Counted from the first letter of the stretch, positions 8,801 through 17,757 are shown. The stretch is 64,000 bases of DNA from Frigoribacterium sp. ACAM 257 (GCF_007954365.1 NZ_VOLO01000003.1:124001-188000); one strand, 5' to 3'. The notes: generated from the letters alone by a model not told the origin. Numbers and translations are program-made.

Positions 8801-9505
8801 CAAGACCGGCTGGAGACCATCGCGGCGAACAACGAGCTCGGCGCCGGCATGCAGGTGGCCCTGAAGGACTTGGAGATCCGCGGCGCCGGCAACCTGCTCG
8901 GCGGCGAGCAGTCCGGCCACATCGCGGGCGTCGGCTTCGACCTCTACCTCCGCATGATCGGCGAGGCGGTCGGCGCGTTCCGCGGCGACGTGGCCGAGGG
9001 CCAGACCGAGCTGCGGCTCGAGCTGCCCGTCGACGCGCACATCCCGGACGAGTACGTCGAGAGCGAGCGCCTCCGCCTCGAGGCCTACCAGAAGCTCTCG
9101 ACCGCCAGTGCTCCGACGTCGAGCGACGACCAGATCGACTCCGTGCTCGACGAGCTCACCGACCGCTACGGGACCCCGCCGGCGTCCGTGCTGGCTCTGA
9201 TCGAGGTCTCCCGTCTCCGGCGTGCGGCGCAGAAGGCCGGTCTCAGCGAAGTCGTCGTCATGGGCAGCAACCTGCGCGTGGCCGGGGCCGACCTGGCCGA
9301 CAGCGTCCAGGTCCGCCTGCAGCGCCTCTACCCCGGCGCCCGCTGGTTCGGCCAGACGAACTCGGTCAGCGTGCCCCTGCCCGTCCGACACGGGGAGGGC
9401 CTGGCCGACGCCGAGCTCATCCTCTGGGTCGAGCAGCTGATGACCGCCATCTACGGTGCCGACGTGCCGCGGCCTGCCGTCGGCGGCGCTGCCCCCACGG
9501 CCTGA
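5858..9505 (+). CDS. mfd: Transcription-repair coupling factor Mfd
   Basis: ATP-driven translocase that removes RNA polymerase stalled at lesions and recruits UvrA. The 1215-residue product has the full domain order: UvrB-homology module at the N-terminus, the RNA-polymerase interaction (CarD-like) domain starting near residue 523 with GDVVVHQTHGIGKF, and a RecG-like motor with Walker A GDVGYGKTE near 684, the DEAD-like box IIDEEQRFG near 782 and SATPIPRS near 809. Next come the HNRV and QLRGRVGRGRERGYAY motifs and the C-terminal TRCF domain that masks UvrA binding. The start is GTG with a -10 box just upstream. mazG follows 63 nt downstream. Confidence 0.97.
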   Translation: MILAGLIKALSRASTYSSALDRAERSTDFSVVDGLRVPLLAGLLARRAGPQAMLVVTATGRESEAVRLSLASYVPGAEVIEFPAWETLPHERLSPSAETVGKRIHALRRLAAWSAEAEAATIATAAGSTGPASDVRPLVVVAGVRAALQPVSDNLADIDPVVLTIGDRGHDLSAIALRLVDLAYARVDMVTRRGEFAVRGGILDVFPPTAEHPVRVDFFGDEVDQLRTFSVADQRSLEGVVSTVELPPSREMLLTAPVRQRAREMQHEFPGLAQMLAKIAEGIPVEGMESLAPALVDRLVPLTHYLPAGASVAVLSPERVQSRAKSLAETNREFLSAAWNAATAGAAAPIDLDAGDFLALRDLRAAAGDRAWFTFSGFDSGEVLTDDEAAQAAGDYVRVEAAPVPSFSGHAEGALDHVVGRVQDGWSVVVTARGTGLVERARDVLSEQGVAARLVEALPDDLEQGVVHLVAGGVEAGFELPSAKIAVLGESDFYGRSANYDSRQVKKLASRRKNVVDPLQLKPGDVVVHQTHGIGKFLELTSREVSSGGRNAVKNSREYLVLEYAPSKRGYPGDKLYVPTDQLDLLSRYVGGEAPSLSKMGGSDWASAKSKARRAVRDIAVELVKLYSARMASKGHAFPPDTPWQRELEEAFPFAETPDQLTTIDEIKADMERPIPMDRLLSGDVGYGKTEVAVRAAFKAIQDGKQVVMLVPTTLLVKQHFDTFSERFAGFPVHLRSLSRFQSAKESKETIKGLGDGTVDMVIGTHRLLSEGIAYKDVGLVIIDEEQRFGVEHKDALKKLKTNVDILAMSATPIPRSLEMAVTGIREMSTLATPPEDRHPILTFVGPEGERQKAAAIRRELLREGQVFYVHNRVSSINRVAAEIAELVPEARVAVAHGQMAESTLEQVMVDFWERKFDVLVSTTIIETGLDIANANTLIIDRADKYGLSQLHQLRGRVGRGRERGYAYFLYDPDKPLSETAQDRLETIAANNELGAGMQVALKDLEIRGAGNLLGGEQSGHIAGVGFDLYLRMIGEAVGAFRGDVAEGQTELRLELPVDAHIPDEYVESERLRLEAYQKLSTASAPTSSDDQIDSVLDELTDRYGTPPASVLALIEVSRLRRAAQKAGLSEVVVMGSNLRVAGADLADSVQVRLQRLYPGARWFGQTNSVSVPLPVRHGEGLADAELILWVEQLMTAIYGADVPRPAVGGAAPTA

Positions 9506-9568
9506 CCCGACGGGCGGCCTCTCGGCGGCCCGTCCACGACGGCCCCGGCGGCCAGACGAGGAGGCGCG

Positions 9569-10276
9569 GTGCGCGACGACAGAGGGCTCGAGGCCGAGGT
9601 CAGGGAGCTGTCCGACGTGGTCGCGGCGCTGCTGGCAGACCAGGGCGGCTGCGAGTGGAACCGCGCTCAGACGCACGAGTCGCTCGTCACCTACCTCGTG
9701 GAGGAGTGCGCAGAGCTGGTGGAGGCGGTCGAGGACGGCACCGCAGCTGATCGGCGTGAGGAGCTGGGCGACGTGCTCTACCAGGTGGTCTTGCACTCCG
9801 CGATCGCGGCACGCGCCTCCGGGGACGCCTTCGACCTGGCCGACGTCGTGCGCGACGTCCGGCTGAAGACCGTACGGAGGCACCCGCACGTCTTCGGCGG
9901 CGCGAGCGCGTCGGACGTCGACGACATCGTGCGTCTCTGGAGTGCCGCGAAGGCCGTCGAGAAGGCCAGCAGGTCGAGCGCGTACGACGGTGTGCCGCGT
10001 GGCCTGCCCGCGTTGTCCCGTGCCCAGAAGCTCGAGGGCAGGCGCCTCGCCGCCGGGGCCCCTCCGGCAGACGGAGGAGTCCAGGGCCGCGACGCGGGAC
10101 TCGTCGAGGTCGGCGACGCCGGCGACGATGCCGAACTGCTCTGGGGACGCGACCTGCTCGCCGCAGTCGACGCGGCAGGTCGAGGCGGCATCGACGCCGA
10201 GCGTGCGCTGCGTCGGGCGGTGCGAGAACGAGAGGCCCTGCTGCGGGCCCGCGAGGAGCAAGCCCCACGCGCCTAG
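9569..10276 (+). CDS. mazG: MazG family nucleoside triphosphate pyrophosphohydrolase
   Basis: Hydrolyses (d)NTPs, including damaged ones, to the monophosphate and pyrophosphate. The 235-residue product has a MazG core at residues ~30-105: CEWNRAQTHESL, then VEECAELVEAVED and REELGDVLYQVVLH, which supply the acidic metal ligands (EEC/E and ExxD). The usual second MazG repeat of E. coli MazG is degenerate. The GTG start has GAGGAGG 6 nt upstream. It lies downstream of mfd, as in other actinobacteria. Confidence 0.88.
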   Translation: MRDDRGLEAEVRELSDVVAALLADQGGCEWNRAQTHESLVTYLVEECAELVEAVEDGTAADRREELGDVLYQVVLHSAIAARASGDAFDLADVVRDVRLKTVRRHPHVFGGASASDVDDIVRLWSAAKAVEKASRSSAYDGVPRGLPALSRAQKLEGRRLAAGAPPADGGVQGRDAGLVEVGDAGDDAELLWGRDLLAAVDAAGRGGIDAERALRRAVREREALLRAREEQAPRA

Positions 10277-10311
10277 TCCGGTGGGGTCAGCCGAAGGCCG
10301 GAGGCGAAGGT

Positions 10312-10344
10312 GGGCGCCCCCCTGACCCGAACAGGGAGGCGCCC
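10312..10344 (+). terminator. Hairpin downstream of mazG
   Basis: The arms GGGCGCCCCCCTG (10312-10324) and CAGGGAGGCGCCC (10332-10344) pair with one mismatch around a 7-nt loop. There is no T-tract. Position 36 nt after the mazG stop fits a terminator. Confidence 0.6.
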
Positions 10345-10423
10345 GCGCGTGGTCTTGTCGGAACGCGAAGCTCACGTGCCTGGGGAGACACGGGCGTCTC
10401 GCAGTGAATCGACGACAGACCAC

Positions 10424-10482
10424 ACCATCGTCACGGCGCTCGATTCTGGGGATCACACCAGAACGGGCACTGTGACGATGGT
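10424..10482. repeat. Nested inverted repeats in the mazG-hisS gap
   Basis: The outer arms ACCATCGTCAC (10424-10434) and GTGACGATGGT (10472-10482) are exact; inside lie TTCTGG (10444-10449) and CCAGAA (10458-10463). It could be a structured RNA or a second terminator. The surrounding 10277-10799 stretch (523 bp) holds no convincing gene, only this element, the hairpin before it, and the palindrome and tandem repeat described next. Confidence 0.6.
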
Positions 10483-10502
10483 CTGAATGTAGCCCGTGTC
10501 GG

Positions 10503-10514
10503 TTGACATGTCAA
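10503..10514. promoter_or_regulatory. 12-bp perfect palindrome TTGACATGTCAA
   Basis: A perfect dyad of operator size, immediately followed by a further TGACA half-site. It contains TTGACA, a -35-like hexamer. No obvious regulated ORF begins within 100 bases, so its target is unclear. Confidence 0.35.
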
Positions 10515-10539
10515 GTGACACTCACCAGCCGCTGCCGGC

Positions 10540-10578
10540 AGACGTTCTCTGGAGACGTTCTCTGGAGACGCTCTCTGG
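10540..10578. repeat. Three tandem 13-bp units AGACGTTCTCTGG
   Basis: Two exact copies (10540-10552, 10553-10565) and one with a single change (10566-10578, AGACGCTCTCTGG), then further degenerate GACGCTG-containing fragments to about 10610. Upstream of hisS. Function unknown. Confidence 0.85.
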
Positions 10579-10787
10579 GGACGCTGTTGCTGGGCGCTGC
10601 CTCGAGACGCTGGCGGGTGGATGACGGACCGGGCAGAACGCCCGGCCCGTCGCGGCGCCCGGCCGCAGGGAAGGCGGGCGCCAGGTCGGCGATGCGCAAC
10701 CCGATTCGCGTCGCCGACACCTCGACAGTACAAGCAATGTGAAATATGGGCAAGCGGTGATCGGAATCGTGTGGTCGACCGCTCTGG

Positions 10788-10793
10788 GATGAT
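10788..10793 (+). promoter_or_regulatory. Candidate -10 box of hisS, leaderless
   Basis: GATGAT within TGGGATGAT lies 6 nt before the ATG at 10800. The same TGGGATGAT string sits at the same distance before the ABC-F gene at 60878, which supports its being a promoter element despite lacking the leading T of TANNNT. Confidence 0.4.
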
Positions 10794-10799
10794 GGTCCG

Positions 10800-12044
10800 A
10801 TGCCCTCACACGTGACCCCGCCGCGCGGGATGAGAGACTTCCTGCCCGCCGACAAGCGCCGCCGTGAGCGGGTCCTCTCCGTGGTCCGGGACGTCTACAG
10901 GGCGCACGGCTTCGACGAGATCGAGACCCCGGTCGTCGAGTCGAGCGAGTACCTCTTCTCGGGCCTGGGCGGCGACAACGAGAAGCAGGTCTTCGCGGTG
11001 CTGCGCCGGGGCCTCGACGACGAGGCGCTGCGGTCCGCAGCGTCCCCGCTCGAGCTCGCCGACCTCGGCCTCCGCTTCGACCTGACGGTGCCGTTGGCGC
11101 GCTTCTACGCGTCCCACCGCGCCGAGCTGCCGACGGTCTTCCGCAGTGTCCAGATCGCTCCCGTCTGGCGTGCCGAGAAACCGCAGAAGGGCCGCTACCG
11201 GCAGTTCGTGCAGTGCGACATCGACATCCTGGGCGAGCCGGGCCAGCTGGCGGAGATCGAGCTCATCTCCGCCACCACGGCCGTGCTCGGCGCCCTCGGG
11301 CTCGACGGCACGACCATCCGCGTCAACGACAGACGCGTCCTCATCGGCGTGCTGTCGCACTGGGGCGTGCCTGCCGACCTGCACGACCGCGCCCTGCTCG
11401 AGATCGACAAGCTCGACAAGATCGGCGTCGAGGGCGTCGCGGCCCAGCTCGTCTCGATCGGCGTGGAGGCACCCGGCCTGGCCGACCAGCTGGCCCAGCT
11501 CGGCGACGCGACCTGGGACTCGGCGACCGCCTCCCCGCCTCCTGCGTGGCTCGACCAGGACGCCTTCGGCGACCTGCTCGCCCTCCGCGCCGCGCTGCCT
11601 GAGGTCGCTCTCGTCTTCGACCCGACGCTCGTGCGGGGAATGGGCTACTACACGGGCACGATCTTCGAGGTGGCGCACCCCGACTTCTCGTACTCGCTCG
11701 GCGGCGGTGGCCGGTACGACGGCATGATCGGCCGGTTCCTCGGCACCGACGTGCCGGCCGCCGGCTTCTCGCTCGGCTTCGAGCGGATCGTCGACCTCGT
11801 CGAGCTCGACGACGCCGACGACGACGGCCTCGTCGTCCTCTACGACAAGGCGGTCGCCCCGGTCGAGCTGCTGGCCCTGCAGAAGGCGCTGGTGTCCCGG
11901 GGGGAGGCGCGGGTCCGGCTGCAGAAGCGCGCCAAGAACGTCGGCGGCCAGCTCGACGCCCTCGCGGCCGCCGGGTTCCGGCGCTTCGTCGCGGTGCGCG
12001 GGGGAGAAGCACCGGACGACCTCGAGGTGCGGCCGCTGGGCTGA
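10800..12044 (+). CDS. hisS: Histidyl-tRNA synthetase
   Basis: Charges tRNA-His. The 414-residue class II synthetase has motif 1 around PPRGMRDFLP with the following ETPVVESSEYLF, motif 2 VWRAEKPQKGRYRQFVQCDID (ATP-binding Arg), the histidine-specific FDPTLVRGMGYYTGTIFE loop and motif 3 near AAGFSLGFERI. A C-terminal anticodon-binding domain begins near residue 325. The ATG start has no ribosome-binding site but a -10-like box 6 nt upstream. Confidence 0.95.
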   Translation: MPSHVTPPRGMRDFLPADKRRRERVLSVVRDVYRAHGFDEIETPVVESSEYLFSGLGGDNEKQVFAVLRRGLDDEALRSAASPLELADLGLRFDLTVPLARFYASHRAELPTVFRSVQIAPVWRAEKPQKGRYRQFVQCDIDILGEPGQLAEIELISATTAVLGALGLDGTTIRVNDRRVLIGVLSHWGVPADLHDRALLEIDKLDKIGVEGVAAQLVSIGVEAPGLADQLAQLGDATWDSATASPPPAWLDQDAFGDLLALRAALPEVALVFDPTLVRGMGYYTGTIFEVAHPDFSYSLGGGGRYDGMIGRFLGTDVPAAGFSLGFERIVDLVELDDADDDGLVVLYDKAVAPVELLALQKALVSRGEARVRLQKRAKNVGGQLDALAAAGFRRFVAVRGGEAPDDLEVRPLG

Positions 12045-12100
12045 CGCGCGTCCCGCCCGGCGTGGGTCCAGGCGGCCCGCTCGGCGTCGGCCCGCGCGGC

Positions 12101-12106
12101 TAGGAT
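12101..12106 (+). promoter_or_regulatory. Probable -10 box of eno
   Basis: TAGGAT matches TANNNT. A start near 12113 gives a ~44-nt leader containing AAGGAG before the GTG at 12157. Confidence 0.5.
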
Positions 12107-12114
12107 CGAGATGA

Positions 12115-13437
<1,323 letters not shown>

Positions 13438-13490
13438 CGCCACAGAGCAGTGCCCGACGGGGCCCACGTCCTCGACGTGGTCCCCGCACC

Positions 13491-13522
13491 GAGGCCCGTT
13501 CCCCCTCGGGGGAGCGGGCCTC
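13491..13522 (+). terminator. Terminator hairpin after eno
   Basis: GAGGCCCG and CGGGCCTC form the outer stem, with TTCCCC/GGGGAG continuing it, around a CTCG loop. It is 54 nt after the eno stop. Confidence 0.65.
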
Positions 13523-13558
13523 TCGGCGTTCCGTGACCCTGCCCCCTCGAGGGTCGTC

Positions 13559-13564
13559 TACCCT
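13559..13564 (+). promoter_or_regulatory. -10 box of the ftsB-like gene, leaderless
   Basis: TACCCT ends 7 nt before the ATG at 13572. No ribosome-binding site is seen. Confidence 0.5.
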
Positions 13565-13571
13565 CGGGTGC

Positions 13572-14108
13572 ATGCCCCGTGAGACCCCGACCCGACGTGT
13601 GCCCGTCGCCTTCGCGTCGCGCGAGACCGCTGCGGGCGGCTGGCTCCGCAGCATCCGTTTCTCCGGCTTCAGCCTGCTGATGCTCGTCATCCTCGTGCTG
13701 TTCGTGGTCGTGCTCGCGCCCTCGCTCCGCACGCTGGTCCAGCAGCAGCAGCAGATCGCGACCCTCCAGCAGGACGTGCGCGACCAGCGGGACGACGTGG
13801 ACGACCTCCAGGGGGACGTCGCGCGCTGGAGCGACCCGGCGTACATCGAGGCGCAGGCCCGAGACCGGCTGCTCTACGTCTACCCCGGCGAGTACAGCTA
13901 CCTCGTGATGGGTGCGGACGCCGACGCGGCGACGCCGTCGCAGGCACCCATCAGCGACACCCTGCAGACCCCCCAGGTCGACTGGGTCGCCGCGATGATG
14001 TCGTCCGTGATCGACGCGGGCCTCAGCGACGAACCCGCGACCGAGCTGGTCGCGCCCGACATCGGCGGGGCGCCCCTGCCGTCCTCCACGACAGGCGGCA
14101 CCCCGTGA
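13572..14108 (+). CDS. Septum formation initiator, FtsB/DivIC-like
   Basis: Bitopic divisome protein of 178 residues, expected to join the FtsB-FtsL-FtsQ complex at the septum. The layout is a short cytoplasmic N-terminus, one membrane helix at residues ~36-54 (FSLLMLVILVLFVVVLAP), and a periplasm-facing coiled coil (LVQQQQQIATLQQDVRDQR). Then comes the family's DPAYIEAQARDRLLYVYPGE segment (normally 'ARE+L...+PGE') and a disordered C-terminus. The position directly after eno and before DUF501 is conserved in actinobacteria. Its GTGA overlap with the next gene indicates coupling. Confidence 0.85.
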   Translation: MPRETPTRRVPVAFASRETAAGGWLRSIRFSGFSLLMLVILVLFVVVLAPSLRTLVQQQQQIATLQQDVRDQRDDVDDLQGDVARWSDPAYIEAQARDRLLYVYPGEYSYLVMGADADAATPSQAPISDTLQTPQVDWVAAMMSSVIDAGLSDEPATELVAPDIGGAPLPSSTTGGTP

Positions 14109-14692
14109 CGACCCCTCCCTTCGAGCCCGTCAGCGACCGCGACGTCGAGCTCGTCACCGCCATGCTGGGACGCCCCGCGCGCGACGTGATCGGCATCCCC
14201 GCGCGCTGCGTCTGCGGCAACCCGACCGTGGTCGCGACGAAGCCGCGCCTCGGCGACGGCACGCCGTTCCCGACTCTCTACTACCTCTGCCACCCCGGCG
14301 CGACGGCGGCGATCTCGACCCTCGAGGCCAACGGCGTCATGGCCGAGATGACCGAGCTGCTGGCCTCGGACGACGACCTCAGGAGGCGGTACCACGACGC
14401 GCACGACGCCTACCTGGCCGACCGCGAGGGCATCGAGCACGTGGCCGAGATCGCGCACGTGACGGCCGGCGGCATGCCCGAGCGCGTCAAGTGCCTGCAC
14501 GCCCTCGCCGGGCACGCCCTGTCGGCGGGTCCCGGCGTCAACCCGCTGGGCGACCTCGCCGTCGAGCGCTCGAGCTGGAGCCCCGACGTGTGCCGCTGCG
14601 GCGACTACCTGGGCGAGGCCGCCGGCGACGACGCAGCGACCGGCGCGCCCGGCGAGACCGCCGCCTCCTCCGCTCCGCTCGAGGCAGGCTGA
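14105..14692 (+). CDS. DUF501 domain-containing protein
   Basis: 195-residue cytoplasmic protein of the DUF501 family, function unknown. The sequence shows RDVIGIPARCVCGNP, a PTLYYLCHPG segment, VKCLHALAGHALS and a closing CRCGDY. The conserved Cys/His positions (CVCG, CHPG, CLHALAGH, CRCG) suggest a metal site, which is inference. It overlaps the preceding ftsB-like gene by four bases. In many actinobacteria the next gene is an exopolyphosphatase; here a subtilase takes that place. Confidence 0.85.
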   Translation: MTTPPFEPVSDRDVELVTAMLGRPARDVIGIPARCVCGNPTVVATKPRLGDGTPFPTLYYLCHPGATAAISTLEANGVMAEMTELLASDDDLRRRYHDAHDAYLADREGIEHVAEIAHVTAGGMPERVKCLHALAGHALSAGPGVNPLGDLAVERSSWSPDVCRCGDYLGEAAGDDAATGAPGETAASSAPLEAG

Positions 14693-14697
14693 GGCAG

Positions 14698-15972
14698 GTG
14701 CGCCGCACCGGGGCGCGCGCGGCGACCAAGGCGCTGTCGGCGAGCCTGCTCGTGGTCGTGACCGCCGTCGGCCTCGTGCTCGTGCCCGCCGCGACCGCGT
14801 CGGCCGACAGCATCCGCGATGCCGAGTACTGGCTGTCCGACTACGGCGTGCGGGAGGCCTGGCAGACGACGCGCGGCGCGGGCGTCACGGTCGCCGTGAT
14901 CGACACGGGCGTCGACGGCTCCGTCCGCGAGCTGCAAGGTGTCGTCGTCGGGGGCACGGACATGTCCGGGCAGGGCTCCGCCGACGGTCAGAGCCCGGTC
15001 GGCTCCGACGACCCTGCCCACGGGACCCTCGTCGGCTCCCTCCTCGCAGGACGAGGCACGGCGACCGGCGACGGCGTGATCGGCGTCGCGCCCGAGGCCG
15101 ACCTCCTCTCGATCTCGGTGGGCTTCGGCGCCGGCGCGGTCGACTCCGACCAGCAGATCGCCGACGCCGTCACCTGGGCCGTCGACCACGGCGCCGACGT
15201 CATCAACATGTCCCTGACCCGCAACACCCTCGACTGGCCCACGAGCTGGGACGAGGCGTTCCTGCACGCGCAGGAGGAGGACGTCGTCGTGGTCGCGGCG
15301 GCCGGCAACCGCGGCAGCGGCACGACCGAGGTCGGCGCGCCCGCCACGATGCCGGGCGTCCTCACCGTCGCCGGCGTCGACCGGTCGGGCGCGGCGAGCT
15401 TCGACGCCTCCAGCCAGGGCATCACCATCGGCGTCTCGGCCCCCAGTGAGAAGCTCGTCGGCGTGGGCCCCGGCGACGTGCACTACAGCTGGAGCGGCAC
15501 CAGCGGCGCGACGCCCCTCGTGGCGGGCATGGTCGCGCTCGTGCGGAGCGCCCACCCTGAGCTGGGCGCGGCTGACGTCATCAACCGACTGGTGTCGACG
15601 GCGGATCCCCGGGGCAGCTCGCTCCCCGATCCGTTGTACGGCTACGGGCTCGTCGACGCGGCCGCCGCCGTCCGGAGGACGGTCGCGCCCGTCTCGGCGA
15701 ACCCCATGGGCGACCTGGCGGAGTGGATCCGCGTGCACCGACGGGCCGACGCGCCGACGCCCTCGGCCGGGGCCGTCGCCCCCGTCGAGCCGGCTCCGGT
15801 GCCGACGCCGCAGAGCGACGGCGACCACCCCCTCCGTGCGCTGCTCCCGACGGTCGAGTCGATGCGCTCGACCGGGCTGCCGCTGATCGTCTTCGCGGTC
15901 TTCGGCGCGGCCCTCGTCGCCGTCGCCGCGGGAGCGGCCCGCCAGTTCAGGCGACGACACGAGCAGGAGTAA
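14698..15972 (+). CDS. Secreted, membrane-anchored S8 serine protease (mycosin-like)
   Basis: Subtilisin-family peptidase of 424 residues. It has a signal peptide (RRTGARAATK, then a hydrophobic run ending ATASA near residue 37) and the catalytic triad in VAVIDTGVD (Asp ~68), DDPAHGTLVGS (His ~108) and SGTSGATPLVAGM (Ser ~269). A Pro/Ala linker follows, then a C-terminal membrane helix near residues 390-412 with a basic cytoplasmic end. This layout is that of mycosins (MycP), but no type VII secretion genes are in the window. GTG at 14698 follows the DUF501 stop by 5 nt, so the two are probably cotranscribed. Confidence 0.88.
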   Translation: MRRTGARAATKALSASLLVVVTAVGLVLVPAATASADSIRDAEYWLSDYGVREAWQTTRGAGVTVAVIDTGVDGSVRELQGVVVGGTDMSGQGSADGQSPVGSDDPAHGTLVGSLLAGRGTATGDGVIGVAPEADLLSISVGFGAGAVDSDQQIADAVTWAVDHGADVINMSLTRNTLDWPTSWDEAFLHAQEEDVVVVAAAGNRGSGTTEVGAPATMPGVLTVAGVDRSGAASFDASSQGITIGVSAPSEKLVGVGPGDVHYSWSGTSGATPLVAGMVALVRSAHPELGAADVINRLVSTADPRGSSLPDPLYGYGLVDAAAAVRRTVAPVSANPMGDLAEWIRVHRRADAPTPSAGAVAPVEPAPVPTPQSDGDHPLRALLPTVESMRSTGLPLIVFAVFGAALVAVAAGAARQFRRRHEQE

Positions 15973-16012
15973 AGTCGTCGTGCCACCCCACCACCTCGAG
16001 GAGTTCACCCCT

Positions 16013-17566
16013 GTGCCCAAGATCCTGATCGTCGGCGGCGGCTACGCCGGTTTCTACACAGCCTGGAAGCTCGAGAAGTGGCTGCGCGCCGGGGAGGCGG
16101 AGGTCACGATCGTGGATCCGCTGCCGTACATGACCTACCAGCCGTTCCTCCCGGAGGTGGCCGCCGGCTCCATCGAGCCGCGCCACGCAGTCGTCTCCCT
16201 GCGTCGTCACCTCAAGAAGACCACCGTCGTCACGGCGAAGGTCACGAAGGTCGACCACGCCACCAAGACGGCCACCATCACGCCGGAGGTCGGCGACCCG
16301 TGGACGGTCGACTACGACCAGGTCGTCATGACCGCGGGCGCCGTGTCGCGCACGTTCCCGATCCCGGGCGTCGCCGACGAGGCCATCGGCCTCAAGACCA
16401 TCGAGGAGGCGGCGGCTATCCGCGACAAGCTCCTCACCAACTTCGCGGCGGCCGCGAACCTGCCCGCCGGTGCCGCACGCGACCGCCTCCTGACCGTCAC
16501 GGTCGTCGGTGGCGGCTTCGCCGGCATCGAGGTGTTCGCCGAGCTGCGCAGCTTCGCCAGCGACCTGCTCAAGAAGTACCCGCAGCTCACCATCGACGAC
16601 ACGCACTTCCACCTCGTCGAGGCCATGGGCCGCATCATGCCCGAGGTGTCGCTCGAGACGAGCCACTGGGTGCTCAAGAACCTCGCCGAGCGCGCCGCGA
16701 CCGTGCACCTCGACACGCAGCTGAAGTCCGCGGTCGGAGGCGTCATCGAGCTCTCGACGGGCGAGTCGTTCGAGTCCGACCTGATCGTCTGGACGGCCGG
16801 CGTCATGGCCAACCCGATGGTGCGCAGCACCGACCTCCCCCTCGAGGAGCGAGGGCGCATCACCGTCAAGGCCGACCTCCGCGTCGTCGACGGCGAGACG
16901 ATCGTGCCCGACGCGTGGGCGTGCGGCGACGTCGCGGCGACCCCCGACCTGACCGGCAAGGGCGTCGGCGGCTTCTGCGTGCCGAACGCCCAGCACGCCG
17001 TCCGGATGGGCAAGCACCTCGCCAAGAACATCACCGCGTCGCTGCGCGGCGAGGGCGTGGCCGACTACCGTCACGACAACCTCGGTGCGGTCGCCGGGCT
17101 CGGCGTCGGCGTGGGCGTCTTCCAGAGCGGCAAGTTCGTGCTCAAGGGCCTGCCCGCCTGGGCCGCGCACCGGGGCTACCACGGTCTCGCCATGCCCTCG
17201 TTCGAGCGCAAGTTCCGCGTCGCGACCGGTTGGTGGAACAACATGTGGCTCGGCCGTGACATCGTCTCGCTCGACAACCGCGAGCGTCCCCGTGCTGCGT
17301 TCGAGGAGTTCGCGTCACGTCCGAAGGCCGAGGCCGCAGCTCCGGCAGCCCCGGCGACGCCCGAGCTCGGCAAGGTCGCCGGCGAGCCCGGCCCGGCCTA
17401 CGCCAACCCGGCCGACGAGAAGGGCGCGCCCGCCGAGGGGGAGCCCGCGAAGGCCGCTCGCAAGACACCTGCCCGCAAGCCTGCCGCCAAGAAGTCGGCC
17501 ACGGCGAAGGACGCCGACGCAGCACCCGTCGACGCCGGGCGCGGCTCGCTGTCGACCAGCGACTGA
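16013..17566 (+). CDS. ndh: Type II NADH dehydrogenase (NDH-2), with Lys/Ala-rich tail
   Basis: Non-proton-pumping respiratory enzyme moving electrons from NADH to quinone at the inner face of the membrane. The 517-residue product has two dinucleotide folds: FAD-binding ILIVGGGYAGFYTA at the N-terminus and NAD-binding TVVGGGFAGIE near residue 163. It also has the second FAD motif WACGDVAATPDLTG near 302 and a quinone-site-like AQHAVRMGKHLAKN. After about residue 435 comes an ~80-residue tail rich in Ala, Pro and Lys (ARKTPARKPAAKKSATAK) that ordinary NDH-2 lacks. GTG at 16013 has GAGGAG upstream. Confidence 0.92.
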   Translation: MPKILIVGGGYAGFYTAWKLEKWLRAGEAEVTIVDPLPYMTYQPFLPEVAAGSIEPRHAVVSLRRHLKKTTVVTAKVTKVDHATKTATITPEVGDPWTVDYDQVVMTAGAVSRTFPIPGVADEAIGLKTIEEAAAIRDKLLTNFAAAANLPAGAARDRLLTVTVVGGGFAGIEVFAELRSFASDLLKKYPQLTIDDTHFHLVEAMGRIMPEVSLETSHWVLKNLAERAATVHLDTQLKSAVGGVIELSTGESFESDLIVWTAGVMANPMVRSTDLPLEERGRITVKADLRVVDGETIVPDAWACGDVAATPDLTGKGVGGFCVPNAQHAVRMGKHLAKNITASLRGEGVADYRHDNLGAVAGLGVGVGVFQSGKFVLKGLPAWAAHRGYHGLAMPSFERKFRVATGWWNNMWLGRDIVSLDNRERPRAAFEEFASRPKAEAAAPAAPATPELGKVAGEPGPAYANPADEKGAPAEGEPAKAARKTPARKPAAKKSATAKDADAAPVDAGRGSLSTSD

Positions 17567-17652
17567 GCCGACCTGCTCGCCACGACGCCCGCCCGCTGAC
17601 CCCAGCGCGGCGGGCGTCGTCGTCCCCGCCGCGGATCGTAGGCTGGGTCCAC

Positions 17653-17726
17653 GCCCTCGTAGCCCAACGGTCAGAGGCAGGCGACTTAAAATCGCTTCAG
17701 TCAGGGTTCGAATCCCTGCGGGGGCA
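17653..17726 (+). tRNA. tRNA, anticodon UAA (Leu), class I shape
   Basis: All four arms can be drawn: acceptor 17653-17659 with 17719-17725 (one G-U pair), D stem GCC/GGC, anticodon stem 17680-17684 with 17692-17696, loop CTTAAAA with anticodon TAA at 17687-17689, and T arm CAGGG-TTCGAAT-CCCTG. The discriminator is A73 and CCA is not encoded. The variable loop is only 5 nt (17697-17701). Standard bacterial tRNA-Leu species are class II with a long variable arm, so the class I shape is unusual. Identity as leucine is from the anticodon only. Confidence 0.85.
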
Positions 17727-17757
17727 CCCTCGTTCCTCCCTCCGCCACGGCTGTGGC

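Noticed and set aside
5624-10456. A 1610-codon minus-strand open frame opposite pth, mfd and mazG
   Set aside because: It mirrors three well-supported plus-strand genes; long antisense frames are expected from the strong GC bias at third positions.
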